A stretch of DNA of 9,720 bases from Firmicutes bacterium UBA5486 (lineage in GTDB: Bacteria > Bacillota > UBA4882 > UBA10575). This document shows positions 1 to 5,935 of this stretch, piece after piece (positions within the stretch are counted from its first letter, which is position 1; every line of letters starts with the position of its first letter). The stretch lies in the NCBI GenBank assembly GCA_002427045.1, contig DIPO01000021.1, forward strand, positions 1 through 9,720, read 5' to 3'. The position numbers and the translations under genes are program-made. A model generated the notes under the pieces. That model did no database searches. It was not told where the DNA came from and was given only the letters and a program-made list of their open reading frames with translations.

Positions 1-108
1 TTTGCGTTGTCATTGATTTTTTCTGTCCCTACACAATATATTGATAGCCTAATACAAGCCCAACACTATATATTGTGTTGGGACCTTTTAAAAAGGACAC
101 AACGCAAA
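1..108. repeat. Nested palindromic repeat element related to the GGAATTGCATAATT family
   Basis: The two ends form a perfect 10-bp inverted repeat, TTTGCGTTGT at 1-10 against 99-108. Inside it, 25-41 pairs with 68-84 at 16 of 17 positions, and 59-66 pairs perfectly with 75-82. The segment CACAATATATTGATAGCC (32-49) is shared with the left arm of the element at 2215-2444, so the two are probably related. It lies just downstream of the FtsH-like stop codon. Its hairpins might block or end transcription, but no clear run of U follows a strong stem on the minus strand. The element begins exactly at the window edge and may extend beyond it. No coding sequence is seen. Confidence 0.6.
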
Positions 109-137
109 AAGCTTTTTTAAAATAACGAGTACCACAT

Positions 138-1622
138 CTATGCTGTCTCCTGTAATACTCTCCTGAATTCCTCTCCGGATATTTTCTCTTTTTCCAATAG
201 AAATTCCGCCAAATGATTGAGTGTCTCTATCTTGTCATTCAATAAACTTTTTACTCTTGCTTCCTGCTTAACAAGAATCTGAGTAAAGACTTCATTGATC
301 TGGTTTTTCGGCGTAAACTCTTCATCGACAATCCCCAAAGTAGAAAGCCCACTATTAATAATCTGTTTAGTCAAATTCGCCGCTTGTTGGAAATCATTAC
401 TCGCACCCGTGCTTCTTTCCCCATAGACCAACTCCTCAGCCACGGCACCCCCTAAAAAAACAGCGATTTGATCTTCCATGTATTCTTTTGTATATAAATA
501 ATGTTCTTCCTTACCTGCCGGACGCATAAAGCCTAAAGCTTTTCCCCGGGAAGTAACTGTTAGACTAGCTACCGAGTCCGGCTTAACAAGCTCACTGATT
601 AGGGCATGGCCTGACTCATGAATAGCTACACGGCGCAGTTCTTCCCGGTGGGGTTTTCGCTCCAATTTTTCCCCGAGAATTACTTTATCAATAGCTTCCT
701 CTAATTCATCCTCGCCAATCTCTTTTTTGCTTTTACGGAAACTAAGGATTGCAGCTTCATTAACCAGCGATTCAAGATGAGCTCCGGAAAAGCCAAAGGT
801 ATCTTCAGCTATCTTCTTCAGGTTAACATTAGAAGCCAAAGGCTTATTCCTAGTATGAATCTGAAGGATCTTTAGTCTCCCTTCTTTTTCCGGGAGATCT
901 ACTTTAACCTGACGGTCAAACCTACCAGGACGCTGCAGCGCTTCATCTAATAAATCTGCACGATTTGTAGCACCAATCACCAAAACTTTCACATCTTCCG
1001 AGGGCTTAATTCCATCCATCTCCACCAATAATTGGTTTAAAGTTTGATCATATTCCAAATGAGAGGTGTGTTTGCCCCTTTTTCCACCTAATACCTCAAG
1101 CTCATCAATGAAAATAATCGCACTTCCTTTACCTAACTTCATGGCCAGCTTTCGCGCCCGGGAAAAAAGCTGCCGTACCCTTTGGGCTCCTACACCAGCA
1201 TACATCTGAATAAACTCTGAACCCGAAGAAGCAAGAAAAACCGAGTCTGTATAATAAGCTGCTGCTTTAGCCATCAAAGTCTTCCCGGTTCCGGGAGGCC
1301 CACTCAGAAGTATTCCTTTTAACGGTCTAATCCCCAATTTTTTAATCTCTTTTTCTTCTTTTAGAAAATCAAGAGCCTCCACTAGTTCACGTTTAGCTAC
1401 TTCCTGTCCACCAATATCCTTAAAGGTCACTGGAGAAGCTGTCTCTCTCTCTCCGGTATATTCCAAAGCCTCAAAATTTTTCTCCACACCCCGGCCTTGT
1501 ACGTAAAAACGGAGAAATAAAAATGCTCCGCCAATTAATAAGAAAGGTGTTGGATCCATACCACGAGCGAGTAAAAAGATAAAAGCGCCTGCCAAAACAC
1601 CTATAAGAGCTTCTTTTCCCAT
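138..1622 (-). CDS. Short membrane-anchored FtsH-like AAA+ zinc protease
   Basis: This 494-residue protein has the FtsH domain order. Two membrane helices (about 5-19 and 26-41) are joined by only about six residues, so the large outer domain of ordinary FtsH is missing. The AAA+ ATPase follows, with Walker A GPPGTGKT at 108-115, Walker B IIFIDE at 169-174 and a second region of homology at 217-238 with arginines 231 and 234. The peptidase has HESGH at 335-339 and STGASND ending at Asp410, the expected third zinc ligand, so both active sites look intact. Ordinary FtsH is over 600 residues and reads IDEID and FVG; here these are IDELE and YAG (pore loop, 141-143), which marks a divergent paralogue. 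It would degrade membrane or cytosolic proteins using ATP. ATG is used one base into the preceding stop (TAATG) behind a GGGGGGAG site, implying coupled translation with the 189-residue membrane protein. Its substrate is unknown. Confidence 0.93.
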   Translation of the reverse strand: MGKEALIGVLAGAFIFLLARGMDPTPFLLIGGAFLFLRFYVQGRGVEKNFEALEYTGERETASPVTFKDIGGQEVAKRELVEALDFLKEEKEIKKLGIRPLKGILLSGPPGTGKTLMAKAAAYYTDSVFLASSGSEFIQMYAGVGAQRVRQLFSRARKLAMKLGKGSAIIFIDELEVLGGKRGKHTSHLEYDQTLNQLLVEMDGIKPSEDVKVLVIGATNRADLLDEALQRPGRFDRQVKVDLPEKEGRLKILQIHTRNKPLASNVNLKKIAEDTFGFSGAHLESLVNEAAILSFRKSKKEIGEDELEEAIDKVILGEKLERKPHREELRRVAIHESGHALISELVKPDSVASLTVTSRGKALGFMRPAGKEEHYLYTKEYMEDQIAVFLGGAVAEELVYGERSTGASNDFQQAANLTKQIINSGLSTLGIVDEEFTPKNQINEVFTQILVKQEARVKSLLNDKIETLNHLAEFLLEKEKISGEEFRRVLQETA

Positions 1623-2191
1623 TAGCTTCTCCCCCCTTCCAATAGATCCTGATCATTCAAAGCATACCTAGAAATAACTTTAAAATAGGCATGATTTTGC
1701 TTTTTTAGTTGTATATAATAAAAATTATTTCCTAGATAAACCCGGAATTCCCCATCTCCTTCTTCATCCTGCAAGGACTGGAGTGTCTCATATAAAACGC
1801 TATACTCTCCAGTCTGCTTTGCTTCTTCCAAAGCAAAGCTAAGTTTATAATATACCTCTTTCAACTCTCCGCCAGACTGGTTTTCTATTATAACTTCAGC
1901 AATCTTTTTATGCTTTTTAACTTGTTGTATTTGGCGGATAAATGGCTCCAGGGTTTCTTGTAAATTATCTACATTTTTTTCATCTAATTTGATTAAAACA
2001 TCGATTTCTTGTCCTCTTTCTTGTAATTGAAAGTTTTTCACTTCTGGTACAGAATCAACCCACCTTTGTAATGGGTTACGTTTAAACAAGCGTTCCGCTA
2101 ATCTTTCCCCACCAAACAGGAGCCCGGTGGTGATTACAAAAAATATAATAATAAATAATATCTTTTTAAGGCTCCAGTATTTCCGGGACAT
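1622..2191 (-). CDS. Single-pass membrane protein of unknown function, upstream partner of the FtsH-like protease
   Basis: I do not recognise this 189-residue protein. A short basic N terminus (MSRKYWSLKK) precedes one strong hydrophobic helix at about 11-27, after which the chain is charged and mixed alpha/beta. By the positive-inside rule, residues 30-189 should lie outside the cytoplasm. Segments near 60-70, 97-104 and 148-162 look like beta strands; the stretch 105-145 looks helical and ends in an acidic patch (QDEEGDGE). There are no cysteines and no catalytic motif. The ATG has a strong GGAAGGAG site about nine bases upstream. Its stop overlaps the start of the FtsH-like gene by one base, so the two proteins are probably made together. 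An adaptor, regulator or substrate of that protease, which itself lacks an outer domain, is a reasonable inference but not shown by sequence. Confidence 0.85.
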   Translation of the reverse strand: MSRKYWSLKKILFIIIFFVITTGLLFGGERLAERLFKRNPLQRWVDSVPEVKNFQLQERGQEIDVLIKLDEKNVDNLQETLEPFIRQIQQVKKHKKIAEVIIENQSGGELKEVYYKLSFALEEAKQTGEYSVLYETLQSLQDEEGDGEFRVYLGNNFYYIQLKKQNHAYFKVISRYALNDQDLLEGGRS

Positions 2192-2214
2192 TATTTATCT
2201 CCTTCCTTTTTTAA

Positions 2215-2444
2215 GGAATTGCATAATTCAATTATTTAAGATTTAACCACAATATATTGATAGCCCACTAGTAATTGTCTAATCTTAGACAATTCCCTCG
2301 AATACTAGTTAAACACTATATGGTCGTTCATGCCGCCTACTCACAGTATACGAAGTAATGTAAATCAAGGGCGGGTGAATCGACAAGCCCCATAGGCATT
2401 TCCCGTATTGGTTAAATCCATTCTTAGGTAATTATGCAATTTCC
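2215..2444. mobile_element. MITE-like element, copy interrupted by about 85 bp
   Basis: The left end GGAATTGCATAATT (2215-2228) is inverted at 2430-2444 with one extra base. The left arm matches the copy at 5770-5917 through ACCACAATATATTG and an inner hairpin, here AATTGTCTAA-TC-TTAGACAATT at 2273-2294. The right arm from about 2406 (TTGGTTAAATCC, then GGTAATTATGCAAT) also matches that copy. Between them, about 2321-2405, is extra sequence holding a repeat of a second family. No transposase is encoded, as expected for a non-autonomous element. It lies directly upstream of the FtsH-like operon and would fall in its mRNA leader if transcription starts near 2485. No clear target duplication is visible. 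Confidence 0.6.
2322..2360 (-). repeat. Second-family short repeat (GGCATGAACGAC), inside the interrupted MITE
   Basis: On the minus strand this reads ACTTCGTATAC, a short spacer, then GGCGGCATGAACGACC. It matches 5647-5686 on the plus strand (ACTTCGTGATTAC, then CCGGCATGAGCGACTAC), with weaker copies at 2548-2569 and 7147-7166. It lies within the extra 85 bp of the MITE-like copy and may be part of what was inserted. Confidence 0.45.
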
Positions 2445-2491
2445 TCATCTAAAATAATTTTAATATAAAAGATAAGGTAATTGACATAAAA

Positions 2492-2500
2492 ATTATAACA
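2492..2500 (-). promoter_or_regulatory. Possible extended -10 promoter for the membrane-protein/FtsH-like operon
   Basis: The minus strand reads TGTTATAAT, a perfect TATAAT with an upstream TG. The -35 region 17 bases away (2515-2520, TCGTAA) is poor, so this would be an extended -10 promoter. Transcription would begin near 2485, giving a leader of about 290 bases that carries the whole interrupted MITE-like element. AT-rich DNA yields such hexamers by chance, so this is tentative. Confidence 0.3.
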
Positions 2501-2547
2501 TATTTATTAACGCCTTACGAGTTGGATTCGCAGGTATATACTGGGAA

Positions 2548-2569
2548 CCATTCTCATGCCACTCACCAC
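2548..2569 (-). repeat. Second-family short repeat, diverged copy
   Basis: The minus strand reads GTGGTGAGTGGCATGAGAATGG, resembling GTGAGTAGGCGGCATGAACG of the copy at 2322-2360 with four bases missing. The match is short, so it is offered with low confidence. Confidence 0.3.
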
Positions 2570-2668
2570 TCGGCTAGAAAATGACCCTCAACACTTATTG
2601 CGCCTCGTTTGTAAATATCAGATGTGGTGAAGATAAACTTGTTCCGATTGTTACAGGATATCTTACGT

Positions 2669-2690
2669 GAGGAAATTACATAATTTAAGA
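2669..2690. repeat. Solo end of the MITE-like family
   Basis: TGAGGAAATTACATAATT (2669-2686) is the reverse complement of the right end of the neighbouring element (2430-2447) at 17 of 18 positions, including three bases beyond the core. It has no partner on its other side before the HD-GYP terminator. It may be the remnant of a truncated copy, or the outer half of a larger inverted repeat spanning 2430-2686. Confidence 0.5.
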
Positions 2691-2740
2691 AAAATAAAAA
2701 AACCGCGAAGGGAAAAGTATATCTTCTCCATCACGGTTTT
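2691..2740 (-). terminator. Rho-independent terminator of the CheX-like/HD-GYP operon
   Basis: On the minus strand AAAACCGTGA (2740-2731) pairs with TCGCGGTTTT (2708-2699) with one G-U pair. An inner stem, GGAGAAG with CTTTTCC, continues the helix. The 3' side runs into TTTTTTTATTTTT. It begins about 20 bases after the HD-GYP stop codon. Confidence 0.88.
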
Positions 2741-2761
2741 AACCATAATTCACTATAAGCT

Positions 2762-3880
2762 TTAGACGACACCTTCCATTAGTTCAATAGCTTTTTTATG
2801 TTTCTCTGCCGGTAATGTTCTTTTGATAAAAAGCACATGATTAGATTTTTCGCTTAAGTTAATCCTAATTGGTTCTTCTAATAGCCTCTTTTCTCGATCA
2901 AAAAAAAGCTGGATTACTGGCCTAAATGGCCGGTTTTTGGTTACTTTTATAACCTTTCCAATCTCTCCTGTATTCAATTCTACCATTGACCCAATGGGGT
3001 AGATGGCCATCACAGAAACAAAGGTCTTTAAAAGATCCGGATCATATTTTTCTTTATCCAACATAATCATTTCTAGTGCTTCCCGGGGAGTTAGCCTGTC
3101 CCGATAAGAACGTTGAGAAATACAAGCATCATATACATCAGCAATTGCTATAATGCGGGCTTTAAAATTAATATCGCTCCCTTTTAACCCCTTAGGATAG
3201 CCGGAACCATCATATCTTTCATGGTGTTCGCTTGCTACTTTTTGTACATCGTTTGATAAGTTATTAGTTTTAAGAAACTCTTCCCCATAAAGCGGATGGT
3301 TCTTTATCTCATTGTACTCCGAAGGAGTTAAAGTTCCAGGTTTATCCCATATACTAATCGGAATCTTTAACATTCCGATATCATGTAATAATGCAGCTTC
3401 ACCAAGAAGATTCAGCTCGTCTTTCGAATATTCCAATGTTTCCCCAATTAGAAGCGCTAATATGGTAACATTAACTGAGTGTGAAAAAAGATAGTTGTCA
3501 AAGCCCTTTAAATGGGTTAAATTAAGTAATAAACTGGAATTTAGTTCCACCTGTTCTAATAAATCACCAACTACTCCCTTTATTACCTGTTCCTCATGGG
3601 CATACTCTCCATAATTAGTGATAATATCCTCAACAACTTCTATTGCTCTTTGGTGGCTTTTTGCCATGATTGGAGCTAAAATCTCTTCATCTTTCTCCTC
3701 CGAGCTTTTTAATCCCTCGGTGATTAATACTTCTTCTATATTAAATGAAGTGATCCGTCTAATCATCTCCACATTAAGAACCGTATTTTCAGAAAGAAGA
3801 ATCACTCCAGTTCCTGGGATCAAGACATCTTGAGATAACACCATCCCAGGAACAAGATTTTTAACTTTAATTGCTTTCAC
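2762..3880 (-). CDS. HD-GYP domain cyclic-di-GMP phosphodiesterase
   Basis: This 372-residue soluble protein should hydrolyse cyclic di-GMP. Residues 1-56 form a small N-terminal domain typical of HD-GYP proteins (KVKNLVPGMVLSQDV). A helical linker covers about 70-125, and the HD-GYP domain about 130-295. The metal and catalytic residues are present: His134, His166-Asp167 (HDIGM), His195 (NHP), His219-His220 and Asp248 (ADVYD). The signature HHERYDGSGYPKG covers 219-231 and contains GYP at 227-229, so the enzyme looks active. A C-terminal extension (295-355) looks like small beta strands. There is no membrane helix or receiver domain, so the input signal is unclear. The start is GTG with a GGGGGG-type site overlapping the stop of the CheX-like gene, 13 bases upstream, so the two form an operon. 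A strong terminator follows. Confidence 0.95.
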   Translation of the reverse strand: MKAIKVKNLVPGMVLSQDVLIPGTGVILLSENTVLNVEMIRRITSFNIEEVLITEGLKSSEEKDEEILAPIMAKSHQRAIEVVEDIITNYGEYAHEEQVIKGVVGDLLEQVELNSSLLLNLTHLKGFDNYLFSHSVNVTILALLIGETLEYSKDELNLLGEAALLHDIGMLKIPISIWDKPGTLTPSEYNEIKNHPLYGEEFLKTNNLSNDVQKVASEHHERYDGSGYPKGLKGSDINFKARIIAIADVYDACISQRSYRDRLTPREALEMIMLDKEKYDPDLLKTFVSVMAIYPIGSMVELNTGEIGKVIKVTKNRPFRPVIQLFFDREKRLLEEPIRINLSEKSNHVLFIKRTLPAEKHKKAIELMEGVV

Positions 3881-3893
3881 CGAGTTTTCCCCC

Positions 3894-4364
3894 CTATTTT
3901 ACCCTTTCCCGTAATGCAACATTTAGTTTCAAATCTCCAAAACCAGTCTGTAAAGGAATAACCAGAAAATTCATATCTTTAGTAGAAACAATAACATCTC
4001 TCCCCATAAACAATGCTGGAGGTGTTAAATTACAGATATACCCATTATCTCCTAAAGTTGTTACGGCATTACCAATTACCATATTCCCTAATTCCCCAAT
4101 CGCACTTTTAGCCAATTCATCAAAGGATTCCGTAGGAAGTTCCATTAACATCTTCGAAGCTAAAGCAAGAGCAGTTTCTTCAGAAAGGAACATAATTATT
4201 TGCCCAATTAGATCCCCGGTAACCCCAATTACTACATTAACCTCGCCCCCCTTAACTGGCGAAACAGTTACACCCAATTCACCTTTGGTCACACTATCGA
4301 TTCCTAAACTTTTGAGCACATCAAACGCTGCTCCTACAAAAGGATTAACAAATTCAGCTTTCAC
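3894..4364 (-). CDS. CheX/CheC-like chemotaxis phosphatase family protein
   Basis: This 156-residue protein fits the CheX/CheC/FliY family, which removes phosphate from CheY-P or related response regulators. The signature S-x3-E-x2-N-x21-P is seen as Ser87, Glu91, Asn94 and Pro116; Glu and Asn are the expected catalytic pair. Residues 88-101 (AIGELGNMVIGNAV) form the active helix. Only one such helix is present, as in CheX, whereas CheC has two. The start is GTG at 4364, preceded by AGGAGG with seven bases of spacing. The frame stays open upstream to 4469, but those 35 residues (including KKSTDKAEIDILILVLNL) have no ribosome site and do not fit the family. It is followed 13 bases later by the HD-GYP gene, linking response-regulator dephosphorylation with c-di-GMP turnover. 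No other chemotaxis gene is in the window, so its partner is unknown. Confidence 0.88.
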   Translation of the reverse strand: MKAEFVNPFVGAAFDVLKSLGIDSVTKGELGVTVSPVKGGEVNVVIGVTGDLIGQIIMFLSEETALALASKMLMELPTESFDELAKSAIGELGNMVIGNAVTTLGDNGYICNLTPPALFMGRDVIVSTKDMNFLVIPLQTGFGDLKLNVALRERVK

Positions 4365-4371
4365 AAAAAGT

Positions 4372-4377
4372 CCTCCT
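4372..4377 (-). promoter_or_regulatory. Ribosome binding site fixing the CheX-like start
   Basis: The minus strand reads AGGAGG, seven bases before the GTG at 4364. This is much stronger than anything upstream of the ATG at 4469, so it favours the shorter protein. Confidence 0.85.
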
Positions 4378-4483
4378 TTTTGTATAATACATCCAATATG
4401 TTTTTTTGATCGAAGATTAAGTACTAAAATTAATATATCAATTTCTGCTTTGTCTGTACTTTTCTTCAATTCTTTATTTCCTC

Positions 4484-4512
4484 ATTATATTCTGTACTAT
4501 TTTGGTAAAACC
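4484..4512 (-). promoter_or_regulatory. Possible sigma-A promoter for the CheX-like/HD-GYP operon
   Basis: A perfect TATAAT is on the minus strand at 4489-4484. The hexamer 17 bases upstream (4512-4507) is GGTTTT, a poor -35. Transcription would start near 4477, about 110 bases before the GTG. I found no sigma-D (flagellar) pattern here. It sits just downstream of the transpeptidase terminator, where an independent promoter is expected. Confidence 0.35.
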
Positions 4513-4531
4513 TTTTTTAGATCGAAAAATT

Positions 4532-4563
4532 AAAAAACCCTTCATTTTCATGAAGGGTTTTTT
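4532..4563 (-). terminator. Rho-independent terminator of the L,D-transpeptidase gene
   Basis: A perfect 14-bp stem, 4532-4545 against 4550-4563, with core CCCTTCAT/ATGAAGGG and a four-base loop. It is flanked by six A and six T, so it could act in both directions. It begins three bases after the stop codon at 4567. Confidence 0.93.
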
Positions 4564-4566
4564 CTC

Positions 4567-5493
4567 TTATTCTTCATATAAAAGTCGTAACGCTACATAT
4601 TCATTCCAACCTATTTGCCCAGTTACTGCTAATCCATTCTGTTTTTGGAAACTTATTACTGCTTGCTCAGTTCCAAAACCGAAAATACCATCTGTATTCA
4701 TTTCATATAAACCTAATTGCTTAAGACGTTTCTGGAGAAACATCACATCTGAACCCTTTTCCCCTCTAACCAGTCTTCTTTTGCCAACAAATGGGTCACC
4801 CATAATATGGACCGGAGTTCCCACCTTTACCCACTGATATAATTTTTCTACATCCCGATTAAACATCCGGATGCAACCGTGGCTTTCCCGTCTCCCAATC
4901 GACCATGGTTTGTTTGTCCCATGAACTCCATAAATACCAAAGGGAACACTCAAACCCAGCCACCTAGTTCCAAAACCTCCACTCCATACTCCCTTACTAA
5001 TTATTTTCCAATCCCCTACTGGAGTAGGAGTTTCAAACTTTCCAATCGCCACCGGGAAAGTGGCAAATGGATATTTATCTACTAATACGATAAGCTGACG
5101 ATACGTAGTATCAATAATTACATGGAGATCTCCAGGCGGTGGAGTTGTAGAAACAGTAGTAGCCATTACCTGCCCAAGAAATTGCCAAGTTATAGAGTCT
5201 ACTCTACCGGTAATCGGTAAGTAATTTCTTTTTTGAAAGCGTTTCACCGCTTCTACTGTCAGCAGATCATAAGTCCCAGACACTTCGGCGGTATAAAGGT
5301 TTTCCCTCTTTAAAAAACTTTGAAGTTCTTTAATATCTTCCCCCATCGCACCAAGTGCAATTTCGGTCTCTGATGCACAAGCACAACTGTTAATTTCCGC
5401 CCAACAAGAAAAGTTTACTGACAAGATCAAAATTACAAAGATGATTCGATACCATAAACATTTTCCGGATATTATTCCCCTTTTTCTATACAT
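4567..5493 (-). CDS. Exported YkuD-type L,D-transpeptidase with two peptidoglycan-binding domains
   Basis: This 308-residue exported enzyme should cross-link peptidoglycan through 3-3 bonds or attach groups to it. A basic N terminus and hydrophobic helix (about 14-30) form a signal peptide or anchor; a cleavable site near ACA-SET (about 40) is plausible. A first peptidoglycan-binding domain covers about 46-107 (ELQSFLKRENLYTAEVSGTY, VKRFQKRN). The YkuD domain covers 122-232 with His191-Gly192 and the active-site motif SHGCIRM at 204-210, so Cys207 is the nucleophile. A second peptidoglycan-binding domain covers about 244-305 (DVMFLQKRLKQLGLY, AVISFQKQNGL). The start at 5493 is chosen because AGGAGG lies nine bases upstream and a signal peptide follows directly; the open frame back to 5604 adds 37 residues that spoil the signal peptide. 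A strong terminator follows, so it is probably transcribed alone. Confidence 0.95.
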   Translation of the reverse strand: MYRKRGIISGKCLWYRIIFVILILSVNFSCWAEINSCACASETEIALGAMGEDIKELQSFLKRENLYTAEVSGTYDLLTVEAVKRFQKRNYLPITGRVDSITWQFLGQVMATTVSTTPPPGDLHVIIDTTYRQLIVLVDKYPFATFPVAIGKFETPTPVGDWKIISKGVWSGGFGTRWLGLSVPFGIYGVHGTNKPWSIGRRESHGCIRMFNRDVEKLYQWVKVGTPVHIMGDPFVGKRRLVRGEKGSDVMFLQKRLKQLGLYEMNTDGIFGFGTEQAVISFQKQNGLAVTGQIGWNEYVALRLLYEE

Positions 5494-5502
5494 CTCTGTT
5501 CG

Positions 5503-5508
5503 CCTCCT
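5503..5508 (-). promoter_or_regulatory. Ribosome binding site fixing the L,D-transpeptidase start
   Basis: AGGAGG on the minus strand lies nine bases before the ATG at 5493. The upstream in-frame ATG at 5604 is preceded by GCGAAAGG, a weaker site, and its product would bury the signal peptide. Confidence 0.85.
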
Positions 5509-5615
5509 ATAGGCCTGTAACCTGCCTAGAAAATAGATCTCGATACTCGTCGCTCGTTTTGAATGGCAGCCTTTGTAAGCTGTAGATGAAAGTTCAATTT
5601 TCATCCTTTCGCTTG

Positions 5616-5631
5616 CCCCAGCTTGCTGGGG
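5616..5631 (-). other. Hairpin in the L,D-transpeptidase leader
   Basis: CCCCAGC (5616-5622) pairs perfectly with GCTGGGG (5625-5631). The minus strand continues CAAGCGAAAGG without a U run, so it is not a terminator. A second perfect hairpin, AATCAC-TTC-GTGATT, lies at 5645-5659. Together they would fold the mRNA leader; no regulatory class is recognised. Confidence 0.5.
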
Positions 5632-5646
5632 TGGGTAACTTAAAAA

Positions 5647-5686
5647 TCACTTCGTGATTACGGAGGTCACCGGCATGAGCGACTAC
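5647..5686 (+). repeat. Second-family short repeat (GGCATGAGCGAC)
   Basis: The plus strand reads TCACTTCGTGATTAC followed by CCGGCATGAGCGACTAC. It matches 2322-2360 in inverted orientation and 7147-7166 in the same orientation (TGAGCGACTACCTAAAGAT against TGAGCGACTACTTAAGAT). It stands about 80 bases from the complete MITE-like copy. Confidence 0.5.
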
Positions 5687-5769
5687 TTAAGATATTCCTA
5701 GTATGCCACAGACTAAAGGAAGCTTATTAGAAGAAGACTCTTCCGTTTATAGGAATTTTTCTACATTAA

Positions 5770-5917
5770 GGAATTGCATAATACAATTATTTAATATTCA
5801 ACCACAATATATTGAGATTCCCACTAATAATTGTCTTATCTTAGACAGTTACCCCTAATAATAGCCAACCACAATATATTGTGGTTGAATGGATGCCAAA
5901 GGTAATTATGCAATTCC
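5770..5917. mobile_element. Complete MITE-like element, 148 bp
   Basis: The ends form an inverted repeat, GGAATTGCATAAT at 5770-5782 against AATTATGCAATTCC at 5904-5917 (13 of 14). Inside are ACCACAATATATTG (5801-5814), a hairpin at 5829-5850 resembling the one at 2273-2294, and a perfect 22-bp palindrome at 5866-5887 with core AACCACAATATATTGTGG. The element can fold along nearly its whole length. It encodes no protein. Both this copy and the one at 2215 are preceded by TTAA on the left, but I see no matching duplication on the right. It lies 18 bases after the bactofilin-like stop and may be the only structure separating that gene from the next. Confidence 0.7.
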
Positions 5918-5935
5918 CCTAGCTGTGTATTTCTC

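Larger units (their letters stand above)
2192..2761. other. Repeat-rich gap between the HD-GYP and membrane-protein genes
   Basis: These 570 bases contain the terminator of the HD-GYP gene (2691-2740), a solo repeat end (2669-2690), a possible minus-strand promoter (2492-2500), a second-family repeat (2548-2569) and the interrupted MITE-like element (2215-2444). Reading all frames between 2448 and 2668 I find only short open stretches broken by stops and no start with a ribosome site. The rest appears non-coding, possibly decayed mobile DNA. Confidence 0.7.
5494..5935. other. Gap with transpeptidase leader, hairpins and a MITE-like element
   Basis: These 442 bases hold the ribosome site at 5503-5508, two short hairpins (5616-5631 and 5645-5659), a second-family repeat (5647-5686) and the complete MITE-like copy (5770-5917). 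A frame on the minus strand from 5686 to 5594 is open for 30 codons, with no start, and is probably chance. I see no convincing promoter; TATAAA near 5745 on the minus strand lacks a -35. I looked for known riboswitch motifs and recognised none. Confidence 0.6.

Noticed and set aside
2335..2405. Minus-strand stretch reading MPMGLVDSPALDLHYFVYCE as a possible gene remnant
   Set aside because: It is only about 20 codons long, has no ribosome site and lies within repeat sequence.
2481..2510. TTGACA followed by AT-rich sequence on the plus strand as a promoter
   Set aside because: There is no good -10 at 16-18 bases and no plus-strand gene downstream.
4365..4469. N-terminal extension of 35 residues on the CheX-like protein
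   Set aside because: AGGAGG lies seven bases before GTG 4364, and the extension overlaps the likely leader without a ribosome site.
3871..4533. Long plus-strand open frame of 220 codons opposite the CheX-like gene
   Set aside because: It is a shadow of a well-supported minus-strand gene, with serine/isoleucine-rich composition and no family resemblance.
5494..5604. N-terminal extension of 37 residues on the L,D-transpeptidase
   Set aside because: The extension hides the signal peptide, and a strong AGGAGG site with good spacing precedes the internal ATG at 5493.
5594..5686. A 30-codon open frame on the minus strand (VVAHAGDLRNHEVIFKLPTP...) that looks like a transposase tail
   Set aside because: It has no start codon, a stop lies directly upstream, it overlaps a repeat and hairpins, and I cannot place it in a family with confidence.
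5494..5769. A riboswitch (cyclic di-AMP or cyclic di-GMP type) in front of the cell-wall gene
   Set aside because: The context would suit one, but I could not find the conserved motifs of either class; only simple hairpins are visible.
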